Source: an uncultured Micrococcales bacterium
Lineage (GTDB): Bacteria > Actinomycetota > Actinomycetes > Actinomycetales > Microbacteriaceae
DNA length: 48,140 nt
Direction of reading: 5' to 3'
Assembly (NCBI GenBank): GCA_903832875.1
Contig: CAILDA010000133.1
Span: forward strand, 1-48,140
Below the pieces are notes generated by a model. It was not told the DNA's origin. It ran no database searches and saw only the letters and a list, made by a program, of their open reading frames with translations. Of this stretch, positions 1 to 9,789 are shown piece by piece (position 1 is the first letter of the stretch; every line of letters starts with the position of its first letter). A program made the translations under genes and the position numbers.

Positions 1-1044
1 GGATTCAAGAATTGATTCTGATTCTGCAAGAACAGGAATAGCTCCTGAAACTGGAGCTGAGAACCCGGTTGCTCTAGCAGCTGGACGAGGGCCTGCTTCA
101 TCGAAGCCAGCAGCAATAACAGTTACCCGAATTTCATCGCCGAGAGCATTGTCGATAGATGTTCCGAAAATAATGTTTGCAGCTGGATGTACAACTTCTT
201 GAATCAAACGAGCAGCATCATTTACTTCTTTCAACTTCATGTTTGAAGCGGCTGCGAATTGAATCAAAACACCACGTGCGTTATCAATGCTGTTTTCAAG
301 CAGTGGGTGGTTGATAGCTTGCTCAGCCGCGCGCATTGCTCGGTCTTCACCCTTAGCAGTTCCAATACCCATCAGAGCGGTTCCTGCTCCTTGCATTACT
401 GATTTCACGTCAGCGAAGTCCAGGTTCACAAGTCCTGGCTCTGTAATCAAGTCAGAGATACCTTGAACACCGGCACGTAAAACATCATCAGCCATGCTGA
501 ATGCATCAGTGAAACTTAGCTCTTCATCGTTTAGTTCAATAAGTCTTTGGTTAGGCACGATGATCAGAGTGTCAACTTCTGCACGAAGAGCATCAATACC
601 AGCTTGTGCATTTTCTGCACGACGTTTACCTTCAAAATCAAATGGACGACTAACAACACCGACAGTTAGCGCTCCAGCTTGTTTAGCAAGACGAGCAACC
701 ACCGGAGCAGCTCCAGTTCCAGTTCCGCCACCTTCACCGGCAGCAACAAAAACCATGTCTGATCCACGAAGAACTTCAGCAATCTCATCTACGTGATCTT
801 CTGCTGCTCTGCGACCAACTTCGGGATCAGCACCAGCGCCAAGGCTACGAGTGCTTGATCCGCCAATTTCTAATTTCACATGTGCTTCAGATTTAAGTAA
901 GTCCTGACCATCTGTGTTGATTGCAATGAACTCAACACCTCTTAGTCTCTTCTCAATCATCTGGTTGACTGCGTTACCGCCGGCACCGCCGACGCCGACA
1001 ACTTTGATAACCGCCAAGAAGTTGTTAACTAATGGATCTGACAT
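1..1044 (-). CDS. ftsZ: Cell division protein FtsZ (3' end outside window)
   Basis: FtsZ is the tubulin-like GTPase that forms the Z ring at the division site. The first 348 residues are present; the C-terminal tail, including the peptide that binds partner proteins, lies beyond the window edge, so this is truncation by the window and not a pseudogene. The tubulin signature GGGTGTG is at residues 105-111, and the catalytic T7 loop (VNLDFADV) is near residue 205. The ATG at 1044 has a GGAAG ribosome site just upstream. It is the last dcw gene visible and is separated from ftsQ by 143 bases that hold a palindrome and candidate promoters, so it can be expressed independently of the upstream operon. 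Confidence 0.98.
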   Translation of the reverse strand, partial: MSDPLVNNFLAVIKVVGVGGAGGNAVNQMIEKRLRGVEFIAINTDGQDLLKSEAHVKLEIGGSSTRSLGAGADPEVGRRAAEDHVDEIAEVLRGSDMVFVAAGEGGGTGTGAAPVVARLAKQAGALTVGVVSRPFDFEGKRRAENAQAGIDALRAEVDTLIIVPNQRLIELNDEELSFTDAFSMADDVLRAGVQGISDLITEPGLVNLDFADVKSVMQGAGTALMGIGTAKGEDRAMRAAEQAINHPLLENSIDNARGVLIQFAAASNMKLKEVNDAARLIQEVVHPAANIIFGTSIDNALGDEIRVTVIAAGFDEAGPRPAARATGFSAPVSGAIPVLAESESILES

Positions 1045-1066
1045 GTTCTTCCTTCTGATAAGCCAC

Positions 1067-1129
1067 ATTAGACAAACCCTAAACCTCAACTTGAGGGTTA
1101 AGTATGTTCACATAATGCTGTTTCGCCAA
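1067..1129 (-). promoter_or_regulatory. ftsZ upstream region: palindromic operator and candidate promoters
   Basis: A near-perfect palindrome covers 1080-1100, centred on 1090. Its core is CCTCAA-C-TTGAGG and nine of ten base pairs match over 21 bases. A second pair, AACCCT (1075-1080) and AGGGTT (1094-1099), overlaps it. Reading toward ftsZ, a distal candidate promoter is TTGGCG (1124-1129), 17 bases, then CATACT (1101-1106). A proximal -10-like TCTAAT is at 1067-1072. The palindrome lies between the two -10 elements, as expected for a regulator of ftsZ. FtsR, encoded at 32295-32978, is a candidate binder. The sequence shows the dyad; promoter activity and the identity of the binder are inference. 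Confidence 0.6.
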
Positions 1130-1187
1130 GAAACTAAGCGCTAAAGCACCCATATTGCTGGAGATTTGAAGGCGTGTCTAAAACTAG

Positions 1188-2039
1188 CTAACGGATCACA
1201 CTTGGCGTAAGCGGGGCAGAAACATCAAATGTCGCTCTGCCCGTTGATGTTCTAACTAGCAAAGTCTTTAGAACTTTAGATTTCAAAATCGATTGACTTG
1301 AATCTCCCCAAATAATAGTTTGGGCGGAATTACCCCTGAGTTGCAAGGTTACGTTATCCCTGGTCTTAGCTTGGATGTATGCCACTCGCTTTAGTAGCTG
1401 AGCAGGTAGAGCGAGCAAAACATCAATAGCCTGCGCATAACTTTTTGAACTCTTCGGATCGTCGCTCACGATGATGGTGGGCAACAGTTCATATCCAGAG
1501 GCAATACCAAGGTTTACACCAGCTGGATCGTATAAAAATCTGGTACCACCGCGCACCACAAGCGAGATGGGTGTTCGCTCAGTTATTCGCACCTCAAGTG
1601 CATGTGGTGGTTTGCTAATCAGCGAGATACTCTCAATCAACTTGAATTGAGATAAGTCCTCAGCTACCGATGCTTCGCTAATCATTGGTAACGGCGTTCC
1701 AATTCGATTCTTCAGAAGCGATAAAACCTGTTTATTGGAAACTTTGGAAGTACCGGTAACGGTGATCTTGTCTATTGAAAGCAACGGCGTAAACATAGTT
1801 GCAAGGACTAACAGAACTAAGCCGATAAGGGACAGACCGGTTGTCCTTAGAAAAACTGTCCTAACCCGCGACTGTTTAGTAAATCGTCGTGTTTCTTTGC
1901 TAGCTTGTCTGCGCTGGGCTAGTTCTCCTAAGTTCAAAACTCGCTTAGGTTTTACCTTCTGAGTCTTGGCAGGTTTAACTGCCGGCTTTTTTGAATCCCG
2001 GCTAGGTGTTTGCGAATAACGATTCTTTGGTGGCTGCAA
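1188..2039 (-). CDS. ftsQ: Cell division protein FtsQ/DivIB
   Basis: FtsQ is a bitopic divisome protein that connects early and late division proteins through its external POTRA domain. The protein has 283 residues: a basic, Pro/Lys-rich cytoplasmic tail (about 1-62), one membrane segment (about 63-87), then a POTRA-like start (SIDKITVTGTSKVS, about 88-101) and the FtsQ beta domain. The start is TTG at 2039. No ATG occurs before the membrane segment and a single base separates it from the murC stop, so translation is probably coupled to murC; no strong ribosome site is visible. The length is normal for actinobacterial FtsQ. Confidence 0.9.
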   Translation of the reverse strand: MQPPKNRYSQTPSRDSKKPAVKPAKTQKVKPKRVLNLGELAQRRQASKETRRFTKQSRVRTVFLRTTGLSLIGLVLLVLATMFTPLLSIDKITVTGTSKVSNKQVLSLLKNRIGTPLPMISEASVAEDLSQFKLIESISLISKPPHALEVRITERTPISLVVRGGTRFLYDPAGVNLGIASGYELLPTIIVSDDPKSSKSYAQAIDVLLALPAQLLKRVAYIQAKTRDNVTLQLRGNSAQTIIWGDSSQSILKSKVLKTLLVRTSTGRATFDVSAPLTPSVIR

Positions 2040-2040
2040 C

Positions 2041-3432
2041 TTAGTTCTCTAAAGCTTTCAAAATTCCAGGCACCTGACGATAAACATCGCCACAACCCAT
2101 CGTGATAACAAAATCACCTTGCTGAGCAATCGCTGCAACAGCGTTAGGGACATCATCCCAATTAGGCACGTAGTGCATTCTTGCTTGATCTTCAAAGGCA
2201 TCGGCGATTAGAGCACCGGTCACGCCAGGTTCAGGATCTTCTCTTGCTGCATAAATATCCAGCACTACTACCTCATCGCTTAGAGCTAGCGCCTGCGCAA
2301 ATTCCTTAGCAAATAATCTGGTGCGGCTAAAAAGATGAGGTTGGAAAACTGTTATTAATCTTCCAGAGCCAACAACAGCCCGCGCTGCGCTTAGAGCTGC
2401 AAGTACTTCAGTTGGGTGATGAGCAAAATCGTCATAAACCTTTACTCCCCTGTGATCACCGTGTAATTCAAATCTTCTTTCAGTGCCACCGAAAGTTGCG
2501 ATAGCAGCCAAGGACGTTTTTGCATCAAAACCTAAGCCCACTAGAACTCCAAAAGCACCAGCTGCATTAATTGCATTGTGTAATCCTGGCACTTTCAACT
2601 GAGCTGAATACTGCTCACCAAGATAACTAATTGTGAAGGACACCTGTGCTGCCGTTGCATCAACTTCAACTAGAGATACATCAGCAGCAAGGTGCTGCCC
2701 GAAAGTAATCACTTTTTTATCAGATAGCAGTTGTGTTACGCGAACTGCTCCTTCGTCATCTGAACTGATGACAACGAACTGGCTAGCACCGTTAGCAAAT
2801 CTTGCGAACTCTGCTTCAAAGTTCTCTAACGACCCATAGTGATCTAAATGATCTGGATCAACATTGGTAATCAAAGCAACAGCTGTTTGATAGTGCAGGA
2901 AAGAGCCATCTGATTCATCAGCTTCAATAACGAATAGATCAGAAGAACCACTAGCCGAAGATGTTCCGTAGGCAGCGATAACTCCACCGTTCACAAAGCT
3001 AGGGTCCTCCCCAAGGGCCTTGAGACCTGTGATGATCATTCCAGTGCTGGTTGTTTTGCCGTGGGCTCCTGCTACCGAAACAAGTGTTTTCTTATCGGTC
3101 AGGTACTTTAGAGCCTGTGACCTGTGCAAAATAGGTAACTTCTTCTCCTGAGCCAAAACGTATTCAGGGTTAGTTGGCCAAAGCGCTGATGTGACCACAA
3201 CAGTGTCACAGTCGCCCAAGTTACCTGCATCGTGACCAATGTGGATTTCTGCGCCAAGTTTTCTAAGTTCAACTATGTTGCTTGATTCACGAACATCGCT
3301 ACCGGTAACTTTATGACCTGCGTTGATTAGCATTCGAGCTATTCCGCTCATGCCAGAGCCGCCGATGCCAATAAAGTGCACCTTGCCAAGATCTGCTGGT
3401 ACCGCTTGGCTGTAATCGGGTTTGATGGTCAT
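2041..3432 (-). CDS. murC: UDP-N-acetylmuramate--L-alanine ligase MurC
   Basis: MurC adds L-alanine to UDP-MurNAc in the cytoplasm, the first step of the peptide stem, using ATP. The 463-residue protein has the N-terminal nucleotide motif GIGGSGMS (22-29), the Mur ligase P-loop AGAHGKTTS with Lys126, and the central and C-terminal Mur ligase domains (ERRFELHG and DDFAHHPTE segments). The ATG at 3432 is preceded by AGGAA. It follows murG after 52 bases, one of the larger gaps inside the dcw cluster, and is followed after one base by ftsQ. The length matches the family. Confidence 0.97.
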   Translation of the reverse strand: MTIKPDYSQAVPADLGKVHFIGIGGSGMSGIARMLINAGHKVTGSDVRESSNIVELRKLGAEIHIGHDAGNLGDCDTVVVTSALWPTNPEYVLAQEKKLPILHRSQALKYLTDKKTLVSVAGAHGKTTSTGMIITGLKALGEDPSFVNGGVIAAYGTSSASGSSDLFVIEADESDGSFLHYQTAVALITNVDPDHLDHYGSLENFEAEFARFANGASQFVVISSDDEGAVRVTQLLSDKKVITFGQHLAADVSLVEVDATAAQVSFTISYLGEQYSAQLKVPGLHNAINAAGAFGVLVGLGFDAKTSLAAIATFGGTERRFELHGDHRGVKVYDDFAHHPTEVLAALSAARAVVGSGRLITVFQPHLFSRTRLFAKEFAQALALSDEVVVLDIYAAREDPEPGVTGALIADAFEDQARMHYVPNWDDVPNAVAAIAQQGDFVITMGCGDVYRQVPGILKALEN

Positions 3433-3484
3433 AAATTCCTAAAGATTTCTTTTAAGACTAAGTTCGGGTCCGTAAGGTGAACCC

Positions 3485-4552
3485 TTACAACACGCCATTA
3501 ACTAACTTGAGTAGCCTTTGCGCACCATCACCGAAACCAGTAGCCAAAGCCTTTTCCTTCATAGCTGTGCGCAGCTTGCTGTTACTGACCAAAGGAATCA
3601 ATTCGGATCGAACATACTCAGGAGTGAAATTGGCATCAGCAACTATCAATGCCCCGCCTGCAGCCACTACTTGTGCAGCATTTAGCCTCTGTTCGCCATT
3701 ACCAACCGGGTAAGGAACAAAGACAGCAGGCAATCCAACGGCTGTGAATTCAGAAACTGTTGCAGCACCTGCCCTGGCAACAGCAAAATCAGCTGCTGCA
3801 ATGGCTAGGTCCATGCGATCGCAATAACTTAGTCGAACGTAGCTGCCAGTGTGAATTGGTTCTAAACCAGATTTGTCGCCAACAATATGAATCACTTGAA
3901 TACCAGCAGCGTCTAAGACTGACCTAGAAGCCTCGATGGTCTCATTAATCTTCTTGGCACCTAATGAACCACCTGTAACTAGCAGCGTCGTCAGCTTGGT
4001 ATCTAAGTTGAAGAACTTAGTTGCTACCTTCTTGGTATCACTGCCGATAATCTCTACTATTTCTTTGCGCAGTGGCATCCCAGTTAGAACTCCGTTAGCC
4101 AACTTGGTGTTAGGAAAAGTAATCGCTATAGCTGAAGCTCGTTTTGCTCCGACCCGGTTGGCGTAACCAGGTAACGCATTAGCCTCATGGATTACATAAG
4201 GTATTCCCATTGCAATTGCTGCTCTATAAGCAGGTGCACTTGCGTAGCCACCGAAGCCGACGACAACATCAATTTTGTTATCCCGGATGTACTGCTTGAC
4301 CTGATCAACAGCTTTTCTAAAGGCCGATGGAAACTTAAGCGCATAGCCGTTTAGTTTTCTAGGCATTGGAAGGCGTGCGACAGTAAGAAGTTGATACCCT
4401 CGCTCAGGTACCAGTCTTGATTCCAAACCTTCGACAGTCCCCAAAGCAAAGACACTGTGTTTACCAGGCTGCAGCATAATTTGGTCAGCAAGAGCTAGTA
4501 ACGGGTTTACATGCCCTGCAGTTCCTCCACCAGCTAGAAGATAGTTCGTCAT
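3485..4552 (-). CDS. murG: UDP-GlcNAc:lipid I GlcNAc transferase MurG
   Basis: MurG converts lipid I to lipid II on the inner face of the membrane. The 355-residue GT-B protein has the glycine-rich loop LLAGGGTAGHVNP near the N terminus, a second loop GGSLGAKKIN, and the donor-binding segment ARAGAATVSEF followed by GNGEQRLNA. Its ATG overlaps the ftsW stop as ATGA. AGGAG touches the ATG directly, too close to act as a normal ribosome site for this start, so expression probably depends on coupling with ftsW. Confidence 0.97.
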   Translation of the reverse strand: MTNYLLAGGGTAGHVNPLLALADQIMLQPGKHSVFALGTVEGLESRLVPERGYQLLTVARLPMPRKLNGYALKFPSAFRKAVDQVKQYIRDNKIDVVVGFGGYASAPAYRAAIAMGIPYVIHEANALPGYANRVGAKRASAIAITFPNTKLANGVLTGMPLRKEIVEIIGSDTKKVATKFFNLDTKLTTLLVTGGSLGAKKINETIEASRSVLDAAGIQVIHIVGDKSGLEPIHTGSYVRLSYCDRMDLAIAAADFAVARAGAATVSEFTAVGLPAVFVPYPVGNGEQRLNAAQVVAAGGALIVADANFTPEYVRSELIPLVSNSKLRTAMKEKALATGFGDGAQRLLKLVNGVL

Positions 4553-5808
4553 CTCCTAGCGGCCCTCTGCTTCGGATTTGGTTCTCTTTCGATTGCCAGG
4601 ACAACGCCGAGCGCCATCAAAACTGCAATCAGCGATGAACCACCTTTAGAAATCAGTGGCAGCGGAACTCCTAGCACTGGCATCAAATGCAAAACAACCG
4701 CGATGTTGATGAGTGCTTGTAGCAAGATCCAAAGCATGATGCCGGTAGCTGCAAGTGAAGCAAATTGAGATCTTGCACCACTAGCAATGTTTCTTATGTG
4801 CTTGGAGAGCAAGAAGAAACAACCAAGCACAACAAGAGCTCCAATCATTCCCCACTCTTCACCGATGATGGCAAAGATAAAGTCATTCTCGACTTCAGGA
4901 ATCCAACCCCAGTTCAATTTGGATTGTCCAAGACCGGTGCCAAAGATTCCACCAGAAGCCAACGCCCAGGTTCCGTGCTTTACTTGCCAGTTGGCACCGT
5001 CATCAACTTCAGAAGCTTGACCAAACATGCTTACAAAGAAGTTCAATATACGAAGCACACGAGAAGGTGAAATAACCGCACCAGCTGCAAAACCGATGGC
5101 TGCCAAACCATAGAACTTCATTAGATGCTCTCTAGGTAAACCAGCCAAATACATGAGCACGATAACTATCATCACGATGACAATTGCAGTACCCATATCT
5201 CGTCCAGTTACGAAAACCAATAATGCAGATCCAAAGCCTGCAACAAGCGCTTGCTTACCACCTTTATTGAAATCCCAAAGATCAACACTTCTCTGACTCA
5301 AGAAACTTGCAATAAACAAAATTAGACCAAGTTTCAGGAACTCTGAAGGCTGCACTTGAATGAACCAAATTCTGATCCAGTTGGTATTACCACCAACTGC
5401 GACACCGATGCCTGGAACAAGAACTAAGAGTTGTCCAATAATTCCACCAACTAGCAACAAGTTTGCAAAGCGCTGAATCCACTCCATGTCCCGCATGGAA
5501 ATTATTAGCATTGCAGTTAGCCCAATAAGCGCATAGAGCAGCTGCCCTCTGAAATAACCAAAAGGGTCGCCATCAGCCTTGATGGAGTTCACATTTGAAG
5601 AAGATAAAACCATGACAAGACCAAAGCTCACCATCAAGATGATCAACATAACTAGCGAATAGAAGAGCTTTGACTGATGCAAGAAATACTCGTCGAACCA
5701 CTGCGTGGTTGACTGCACGGGAGTCTTCATAAATGTGGCGATGCGACCAGAAGGTGCTTGACGCTTTTGTTTAGCCTGAGGCCGTTGTTGCTTTTTGTCT
5801 CTAGCCAT
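4549..5808 (-). CDS. ftsW: Peptidoglycan glycosyltransferase FtsW (SEDS family)
   Basis: FtsW polymerises lipid II at the septum together with its partner transpeptidase, here FtsI at 11333-13081. The 419-residue protein begins with about 50 basic cytoplasmic residues and then has about ten membrane segments. SEDS landmarks include GGNTNWIRI, QPSEFLKLGLI, ENDFIFAIIGEEWG and the C-terminal GVPLPLISKGGSS. The start is ATG two bases after the murD stop, and the end overlaps murG. RodA is a paralogue, but the position between murD and murG identifies FtsW. Confidence 0.96.
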   Translation of the reverse strand: MARDKKQQRPQAKQKRQAPSGRIATFMKTPVQSTTQWFDEYFLHQSKLFYSLVMLIILMVSFGLVMVLSSSNVNSIKADGDPFGYFRGQLLYALIGLTAMLIISMRDMEWIQRFANLLLVGGIIGQLLVLVPGIGVAVGGNTNWIRIWFIQVQPSEFLKLGLILFIASFLSQRSVDLWDFNKGGKQALVAGFGSALLVFVTGRDMGTAIVIVMIVIVLMYLAGLPREHLMKFYGLAAIGFAAGAVISPSRVLRILNFFVSMFGQASEVDDGANWQVKHGTWALASGGIFGTGLGQSKLNWGWIPEVENDFIFAIIGEEWGMIGALVVLGCFFLLSKHIRNIASGARSQFASLAATGIMLWILLQALINIAVVLHLMPVLGVPLPLISKGGSSLIAVLMALGVVLAIEREPNPKQRAARR

Positions 5809-5810
5809 AG

Positions 5811-7265
5811 CTAAACCACTTCCTTCTTTATTGCCTGGGCAAACGCATTGCCTCTATCTGCATAGTCTTTGAATTGATCCATTGAAGCTGCAGCTGGTGC
5901 TAGCAGCACCGTATCCCCCGCAACTGCCATGGAACTAGCAATCTTCACAACTTCGGTCATAACTTGATCTGCTGAGACCGTCACTTCAAAAACTTTTGTT
6001 TCTGGTGCATGCAAAGCAAGAGCTGTAAGAACTGGTTCTCTATCCAAACCGATGACTATGGCTGCTTTGATTTTCTTTGCATAACGTTCAACCAACGGCG
6101 AGACATCAACACCTTTGAGTAAGCCGCCAACAACCCAGATAACTGAATCAAAGGTGGCTAGGGCTGCAGCTGCTGCATGAGGATTAGTTGCCTTTGAGTC
6201 ATCAACCCAACTGACATCGCTTTTCTCAAGCACGAGTTCAATCCGATGAGCATCAAGACGAAATTCTCTTAATGCACTTGCAATCTCTTGAGGCTGAACA
6301 CCGGCTGCCCTTGCGATAGCAGAAGCTGCTGCGATGTTAGAGATCAAGTGTGGGCTGACCAGTGCAATGTGTTTCAAATCTTCAAGTGTTGCTAACTCCT
6401 CTGCTACCGAAGGGTCATCAATGAAAGCTCTATCTACTAGAAGATCTTCAACCCAACCAATCTCATTAGGTGCAGGTGTATTGACTGTGAATCCAACTGC
6501 TTGAGCAGTTGAACTATTGGATGAGCTCTCCATTAGTTGATAGGTCAAAGTATCTGCAACGTTATATACACAGCAAACACTGGTGTTGTTATAGATCTTT
6601 CCCTTGGTGTTTGCATACACTTCGAAAGATCCATGCCAATCAAGATGATCATCGGCGATGTTTAGGACAGCGCTTACCAATGGGCTGATTTCATTTATGT
6701 AGTGCAGTTGAAAACTACTTAGCTCAACCACTAAAACTTCGAAGTTGGCTGGATCGCGAACAACATCAAGAATAGGAACACCGATATTGCCACAGGCAGC
6801 AGCCTTGATGCCCGCTGAGTGCAGCATCTGTTCGACAAGTTGGGTAACGGTAGTTTTTCCATTGGTTCCGGTAATGCAAAGCCACTGCGATGGCGTTCCT
6901 GACTTATCTCTAACCCGCCAGGCAAGATCTATGTCGGTCCAGATAGGCATCTTTCCCTGCTCTGCTGTTAAAAGCAGTTCATCATCTGGTCTGATTCCAG
7001 GTGAGGTAATTATCACCGCTGCCCCAAAGCTTTGCATTGCCTCTATGGAAGCTTGTTTGCTCGCACCTACTAGATGAGTAACACCTAAGACATCGAGAAC
7101 ATCCAGGGACTTCTCGTCAGCCTTGTCTGCAATTACTAAAACAGTTGCGCCTAACTCAGCTAACGTGTCTGCAACGGAAAAACCGGTAACCCCTAGTCCA
7201 TAAACAATTGCTCTGAGCTGGCTCCAATCGGAATGCCAACTATCTAGCTGATCCAACTTGCTCAT
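5811..7265 (-). CDS. murD: UDP-MurNAc-L-alanine--D-glutamate ligase MurD
   Basis: MurD adds D-glutamate to the growing stem peptide. I start the 484-residue protein at ATG 7265 (MSKLDQLDSW), which overlaps the mraY stop as ATGA. The frame stays open 22 codons further upstream, but that stretch lies inside mraY and does not look like MurD. The P-loop ITGTNGKTTVT has Lys137. Other Mur ligase landmarks are LNIADDHLDWHGS and DDSKATNPHA. The length is normal. Confidence 0.96.
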   Translation of the reverse strand: MSKLDQLDSWHSDWSQLRAIVYGLGVTGFSVADTLAELGATVLVIADKADEKSLDVLDVLGVTHLVGASKQASIEAMQSFGAAVIITSPGIRPDDELLLTAEQGKMPIWTDIDLAWRVRDKSGTPSQWLCITGTNGKTTVTQLVEQMLHSAGIKAAACGNIGVPILDVVRDPANFEVLVVELSSFQLHYINEISPLVSAVLNIADDHLDWHGSFEVYANTKGKIYNNTSVCCVYNVADTLTYQLMESSSNSSTAQAVGFTVNTPAPNEIGWVEDLLVDRAFIDDPSVAEELATLEDLKHIALVSPHLISNIAAASAIARAAGVQPQEIASALREFRLDAHRIELVLEKSDVSWVDDSKATNPHAAAAALATFDSVIWVVGGLLKGVDVSPLVERYAKKIKAAIVIGLDREPVLTALALHAPETKVFEVTVSADQVMTEVVKIASSMAVAGDTVLLAPAAASMDQFKDYADRGNAFAQAIKKEVV

Positions 7266-8392
7266 GCAACCGAACCATAAATCCACTCGACATAGAACAA
7301 ACCAATCCCAGCCATAACGAGAAGACCACAAATAATCCAGAATCTAACCACAACTGTGACTTCGTTCCAGCCTTTGAGTTCGAAGTGATGGTGCACGGGG
7401 CTCATCAAGATTATTCTTCTTGGTTTTCCAGTGGTCCACTTAGTGATCTTGTATACGCCGCGTTGCAAAATAACTGAACCAGCTTCGATTGCAAAAATTC
7501 CACCAACAAGAACTAGTAAGACTTCTGTTCTTGACAAGATAGCTAGAGCTGCAAGAGCACCACCAATACCAAGCGAACCTGAATCGCCCATGATGATTTG
7601 TGCAGGGTTGGTGTTAAACCAGAGGAAACCGATGAGAGCGCCAACAATAGCTGCTGCCACTACTGCCAAATCAAGTGGATCTCTGGTGTCATAACAATTT
7701 GGTGCAAGATTATTGATATCACAGGCCTGGTTGAATTTCCAGAAACCAATTACAGCAAAAGCACCGATGGACATAATCAAAGAACCAGTTGCAAGACCGT
7801 CCAATCCATCAGTAATGTTCACGCCATTAGAAGTGCTTACAACTAGCAAATAAATCCAGAACAGGAATGCTGCCACTCCAATCCAAATTCCAACATCTCC
7901 CCAACTCTTAGGTGCTATTTGCATTAAATCAAAACCGGTGTCCCGAAATAAAGAAACCTGAGTGGAAGCTGGAGTTAAACCAAAAACATCTTTGTTTTGC
8001 AACGAAGCCCAAGCAAAGATCGTCGCAACCACAACTTGACCTACAATTTTCAAAATTCCAGAAAGACCTGCACTCTTTTGGCTTCTTACCTTTAGGAAGT
8101 CATCTAAGAAACCAACAAGGCCAAGACCTACCATCATGAAAAGAACCAGCATTGCTGACTGAGTTGGCATCTCGCCGTTATAAGCCTTAGCTACGAAGTA
8201 AGCAGTTACCGAACTGAGAATGATCGCGATTCCACCCATGGTTGGTTTCCCGCGTTTGACTAGATGAGTTTCTGGGCCATCGACTCGAATTGGTTGCCCC
8301 CAACCCAAGCGCTTGAAGAACCAAATCAGAGTTGGTGTGAAAACTAGCGCAAAAACTAAACCTAATAAGCCAGCAAGTAGAAGAGCTCTCAT
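7262..8392 (-). CDS. mraY: Phospho-MurNAc-pentapeptide translocase MraY
   Basis: MraY transfers phospho-MurNAc-pentapeptide to undecaprenyl phosphate, making lipid I in the membrane. The 376-residue polytopic protein shows the family signatures FLDDFLK, NITDGLDGLATG, MGDSGSLGIGG and MSPVHHHFELKGW, which contain the catalytic aspartates and the histidine cluster. The ATG overlaps the murF stop (ATGA), and its own stop overlaps the murD start. The length and about ten hydrophobic segments are typical. Confidence 0.97.
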   Translation of the reverse strand: MRALLLAGLLGLVFALVFTPTLIWFFKRLGWGQPIRVDGPETHLVKRGKPTMGGIAIILSSVTAYFVAKAYNGEMPTQSAMLVLFMMVGLGLVGFLDDFLKVRSQKSAGLSGILKIVGQVVVATIFAWASLQNKDVFGLTPASTQVSLFRDTGFDLMQIAPKSWGDVGIWIGVAAFLFWIYLLVVSTSNGVNITDGLDGLATGSLIMSIGAFAVIGFWKFNQACDINNLAPNCYDTRDPLDLAVVAAAIVGALIGFLWFNTNPAQIIMGDSGSLGIGGALAALAILSRTEVLLVLVGGIFAIEAGSVILQRGVYKITKWTTGKPRRIILMSPVHHHFELKGWNEVTVVVRFWIICGLLVMAGIGLFYVEWIYGSVA

Positions 8393-9789
8393 TTGGTCTC
8401 CTCCAACAGGTCATCGCCTAGGTAACGTAAATTTGCTGACTTTGAGGATTTCACTAGAACGATTTCCTCTCCTGTAAGCATTCCACGCAGGAAGCCCAGA
8501 GCCTCGGAGATTTCATCAAAATACATTGATTCACCATCCCAAGAACCTTCTTGAGATGCACCCATATGAATAAGTTTGGCTCCAAGACCCACAACGACAA
8601 CCTGGCTTAGATTCAGACGAACCGCAATACGTCCGATAGCGTCATGTTCAACCGCACTGAACTGCCCCAGCTCTGCCATCTCACCCATCACGGCAACTGT
8701 TCTCTTGCCGCTTAGTCGGCCCAACTGAGCCAGAGTCTGCAAAGCAGCACGCATGGATTCTGGGCTTGCGTTGTAAGCATCGTTTATGACAACTAAGCCA
8801 TCTTCACGAACATGTCTTTCCATTCGCCAGCGTTCTGCCAAAACCATGTTCTCTAAAGCGGTGATGCTTGACTTTCGATCAACACCGAGCAAATCGCCAG
8901 CACTGAGAGCAGCTAATGCGTTATAGACGTGATGTTCACCGAGGATTTGCAATCTAACTGAATCCGAAGATCCATCTGGTCGATTGAAGAGAAAACTAGT
9001 CCCCTCAAGAGATAGCGTGATGTTTGTTGCTCTGTATTGCGATTTTTCATTGGTCCCAAAGCTATGAACTTTAGCCTTAGTTCTTGAAGCCATGTTTGCA
9101 ACTCTGGAATCATCAATGTTTAGAAGTGCTGTTCCAGTGCTATCCATTTCTTCGACAAGTTCGGCTTTGATGTTCTCGGTGATCTCAATGCCACCGAATT
9201 CACCAGCGTGAGCGAGACCAACCTTGAGTTCAATTCCAATATCTGGTTTACACATCTTGGTTAGGTAAGCAATACTGCCTAATCCATCAGCCCCAAGTTC
9301 AACAACCAGATACTTTGTATTCTCAGTAATTTTCAACATCGAGTAAGGAGCGCCAACTTCGTTGTTAAAAGATTCTTCAGGAGCTACAGTTTCGCCAGCT
9401 ATTGAGAGAACTTCACGCAGCATGTTCTTGGTAGTTGTTTTGCCGTTCGATCCGGTAACTCCAATTACTTGCAAGTTGCCTTTGGCTTTAACTTCTGCAA
9501 CAACGAATGCCGCTAGTAAGCCAAGTGCGTGGACTGAGTCCTTAACAACTAACTGGCTGATGGCATCATCAACTTTGTGTTCGACTATCGCTGCAACAGC
9601 ACCATTGGCAATTGCATCAGAGATAAATAGATGCCCATCGGTTACTTCCCCAGGCTTAGCAACAAAGAGCGAACCTGCTTTGACTAATCTTGAGTCGGTT
9701 TCAACAGAACTAGTTACCTGTATCTCGCCAGCGCCGATAAGTTCAGCACCAATAATCTTTGCAATTTCTTGAAGGCTCAAACTGATCAT
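8389..9789 (-). CDS. murF: UDP-MurNAc-tripeptide--D-alanyl-D-alanine ligase MurF
   Basis: MurF completes the pentapeptide by adding D-Ala-D-Ala. The 466-residue protein has an N-terminal MurE/F-type domain, the P-loop GVTGSNGKTTTKN with Lys117, the MurF-typical NNEVGAPYSML and VINDAYNASPESM motifs, and a complete C-terminal domain. Start and stop both overlap neighbours: the murE stop shares one base with the ATG (TAATG), and the murF stop overlaps mraY. Confidence 0.96.
   Translation of the reverse strand: MISLSLQEIAKIIGAELIGAGEIQVTSSVETDSRLVKAGSLFVAKPGEVTDGHLFISDAIANGAVAAIVEHKVDDAISQLVVKDSVHALGLLAAFVVAEVKAKGNLQVIGVTGSNGKTTTKNMLREVLSIAGETVAPEESFNNEVGAPYSMLKITENTKYLVVELGADGLGSIAYLTKMCKPDIGIELKVGLAHAGEFGGIEITENIKAELVEEMDSTGTALLNIDDSRVANMASRTKAKVHSFGTNEKSQYRATNITLSLEGTSFLFNRPDGSSDSVRLQILGEHHVYNALAALSAGDLLGVDRKSSITALENMVLAERWRMERHVREDGLVVINDAYNASPESMRAALQTLAQLGRLSGKRTVAVMGEMAELGQFSAVEHDAIGRIAVRLNLSQVVVVGLGAKLIHMGASQEGSWDGESMYFDEISEALGFLRGMLTGEEIVLVKSSKSANLRYLGDDLLEETK

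Noticed and set aside
1-1044. FtsZ appears to lack its C terminus
   Set aside because: The frame is open to the window edge, so this is truncation by the window and not a disrupted gene.
3472-3488. GTAAGG-N5-CCTTAC inverted repeat at the end of murG as a terminator
   Set aside because: The stem is only six base pairs, it includes the stop codon and no T-run follows; the dcw operon appears to continue into murC.
7266-7331. 22-codon N-terminal extension of murD
   Set aside because: It lies within mraY, does not look like MurD, and the ATG at 7265 forms the normal ATGA overlap.
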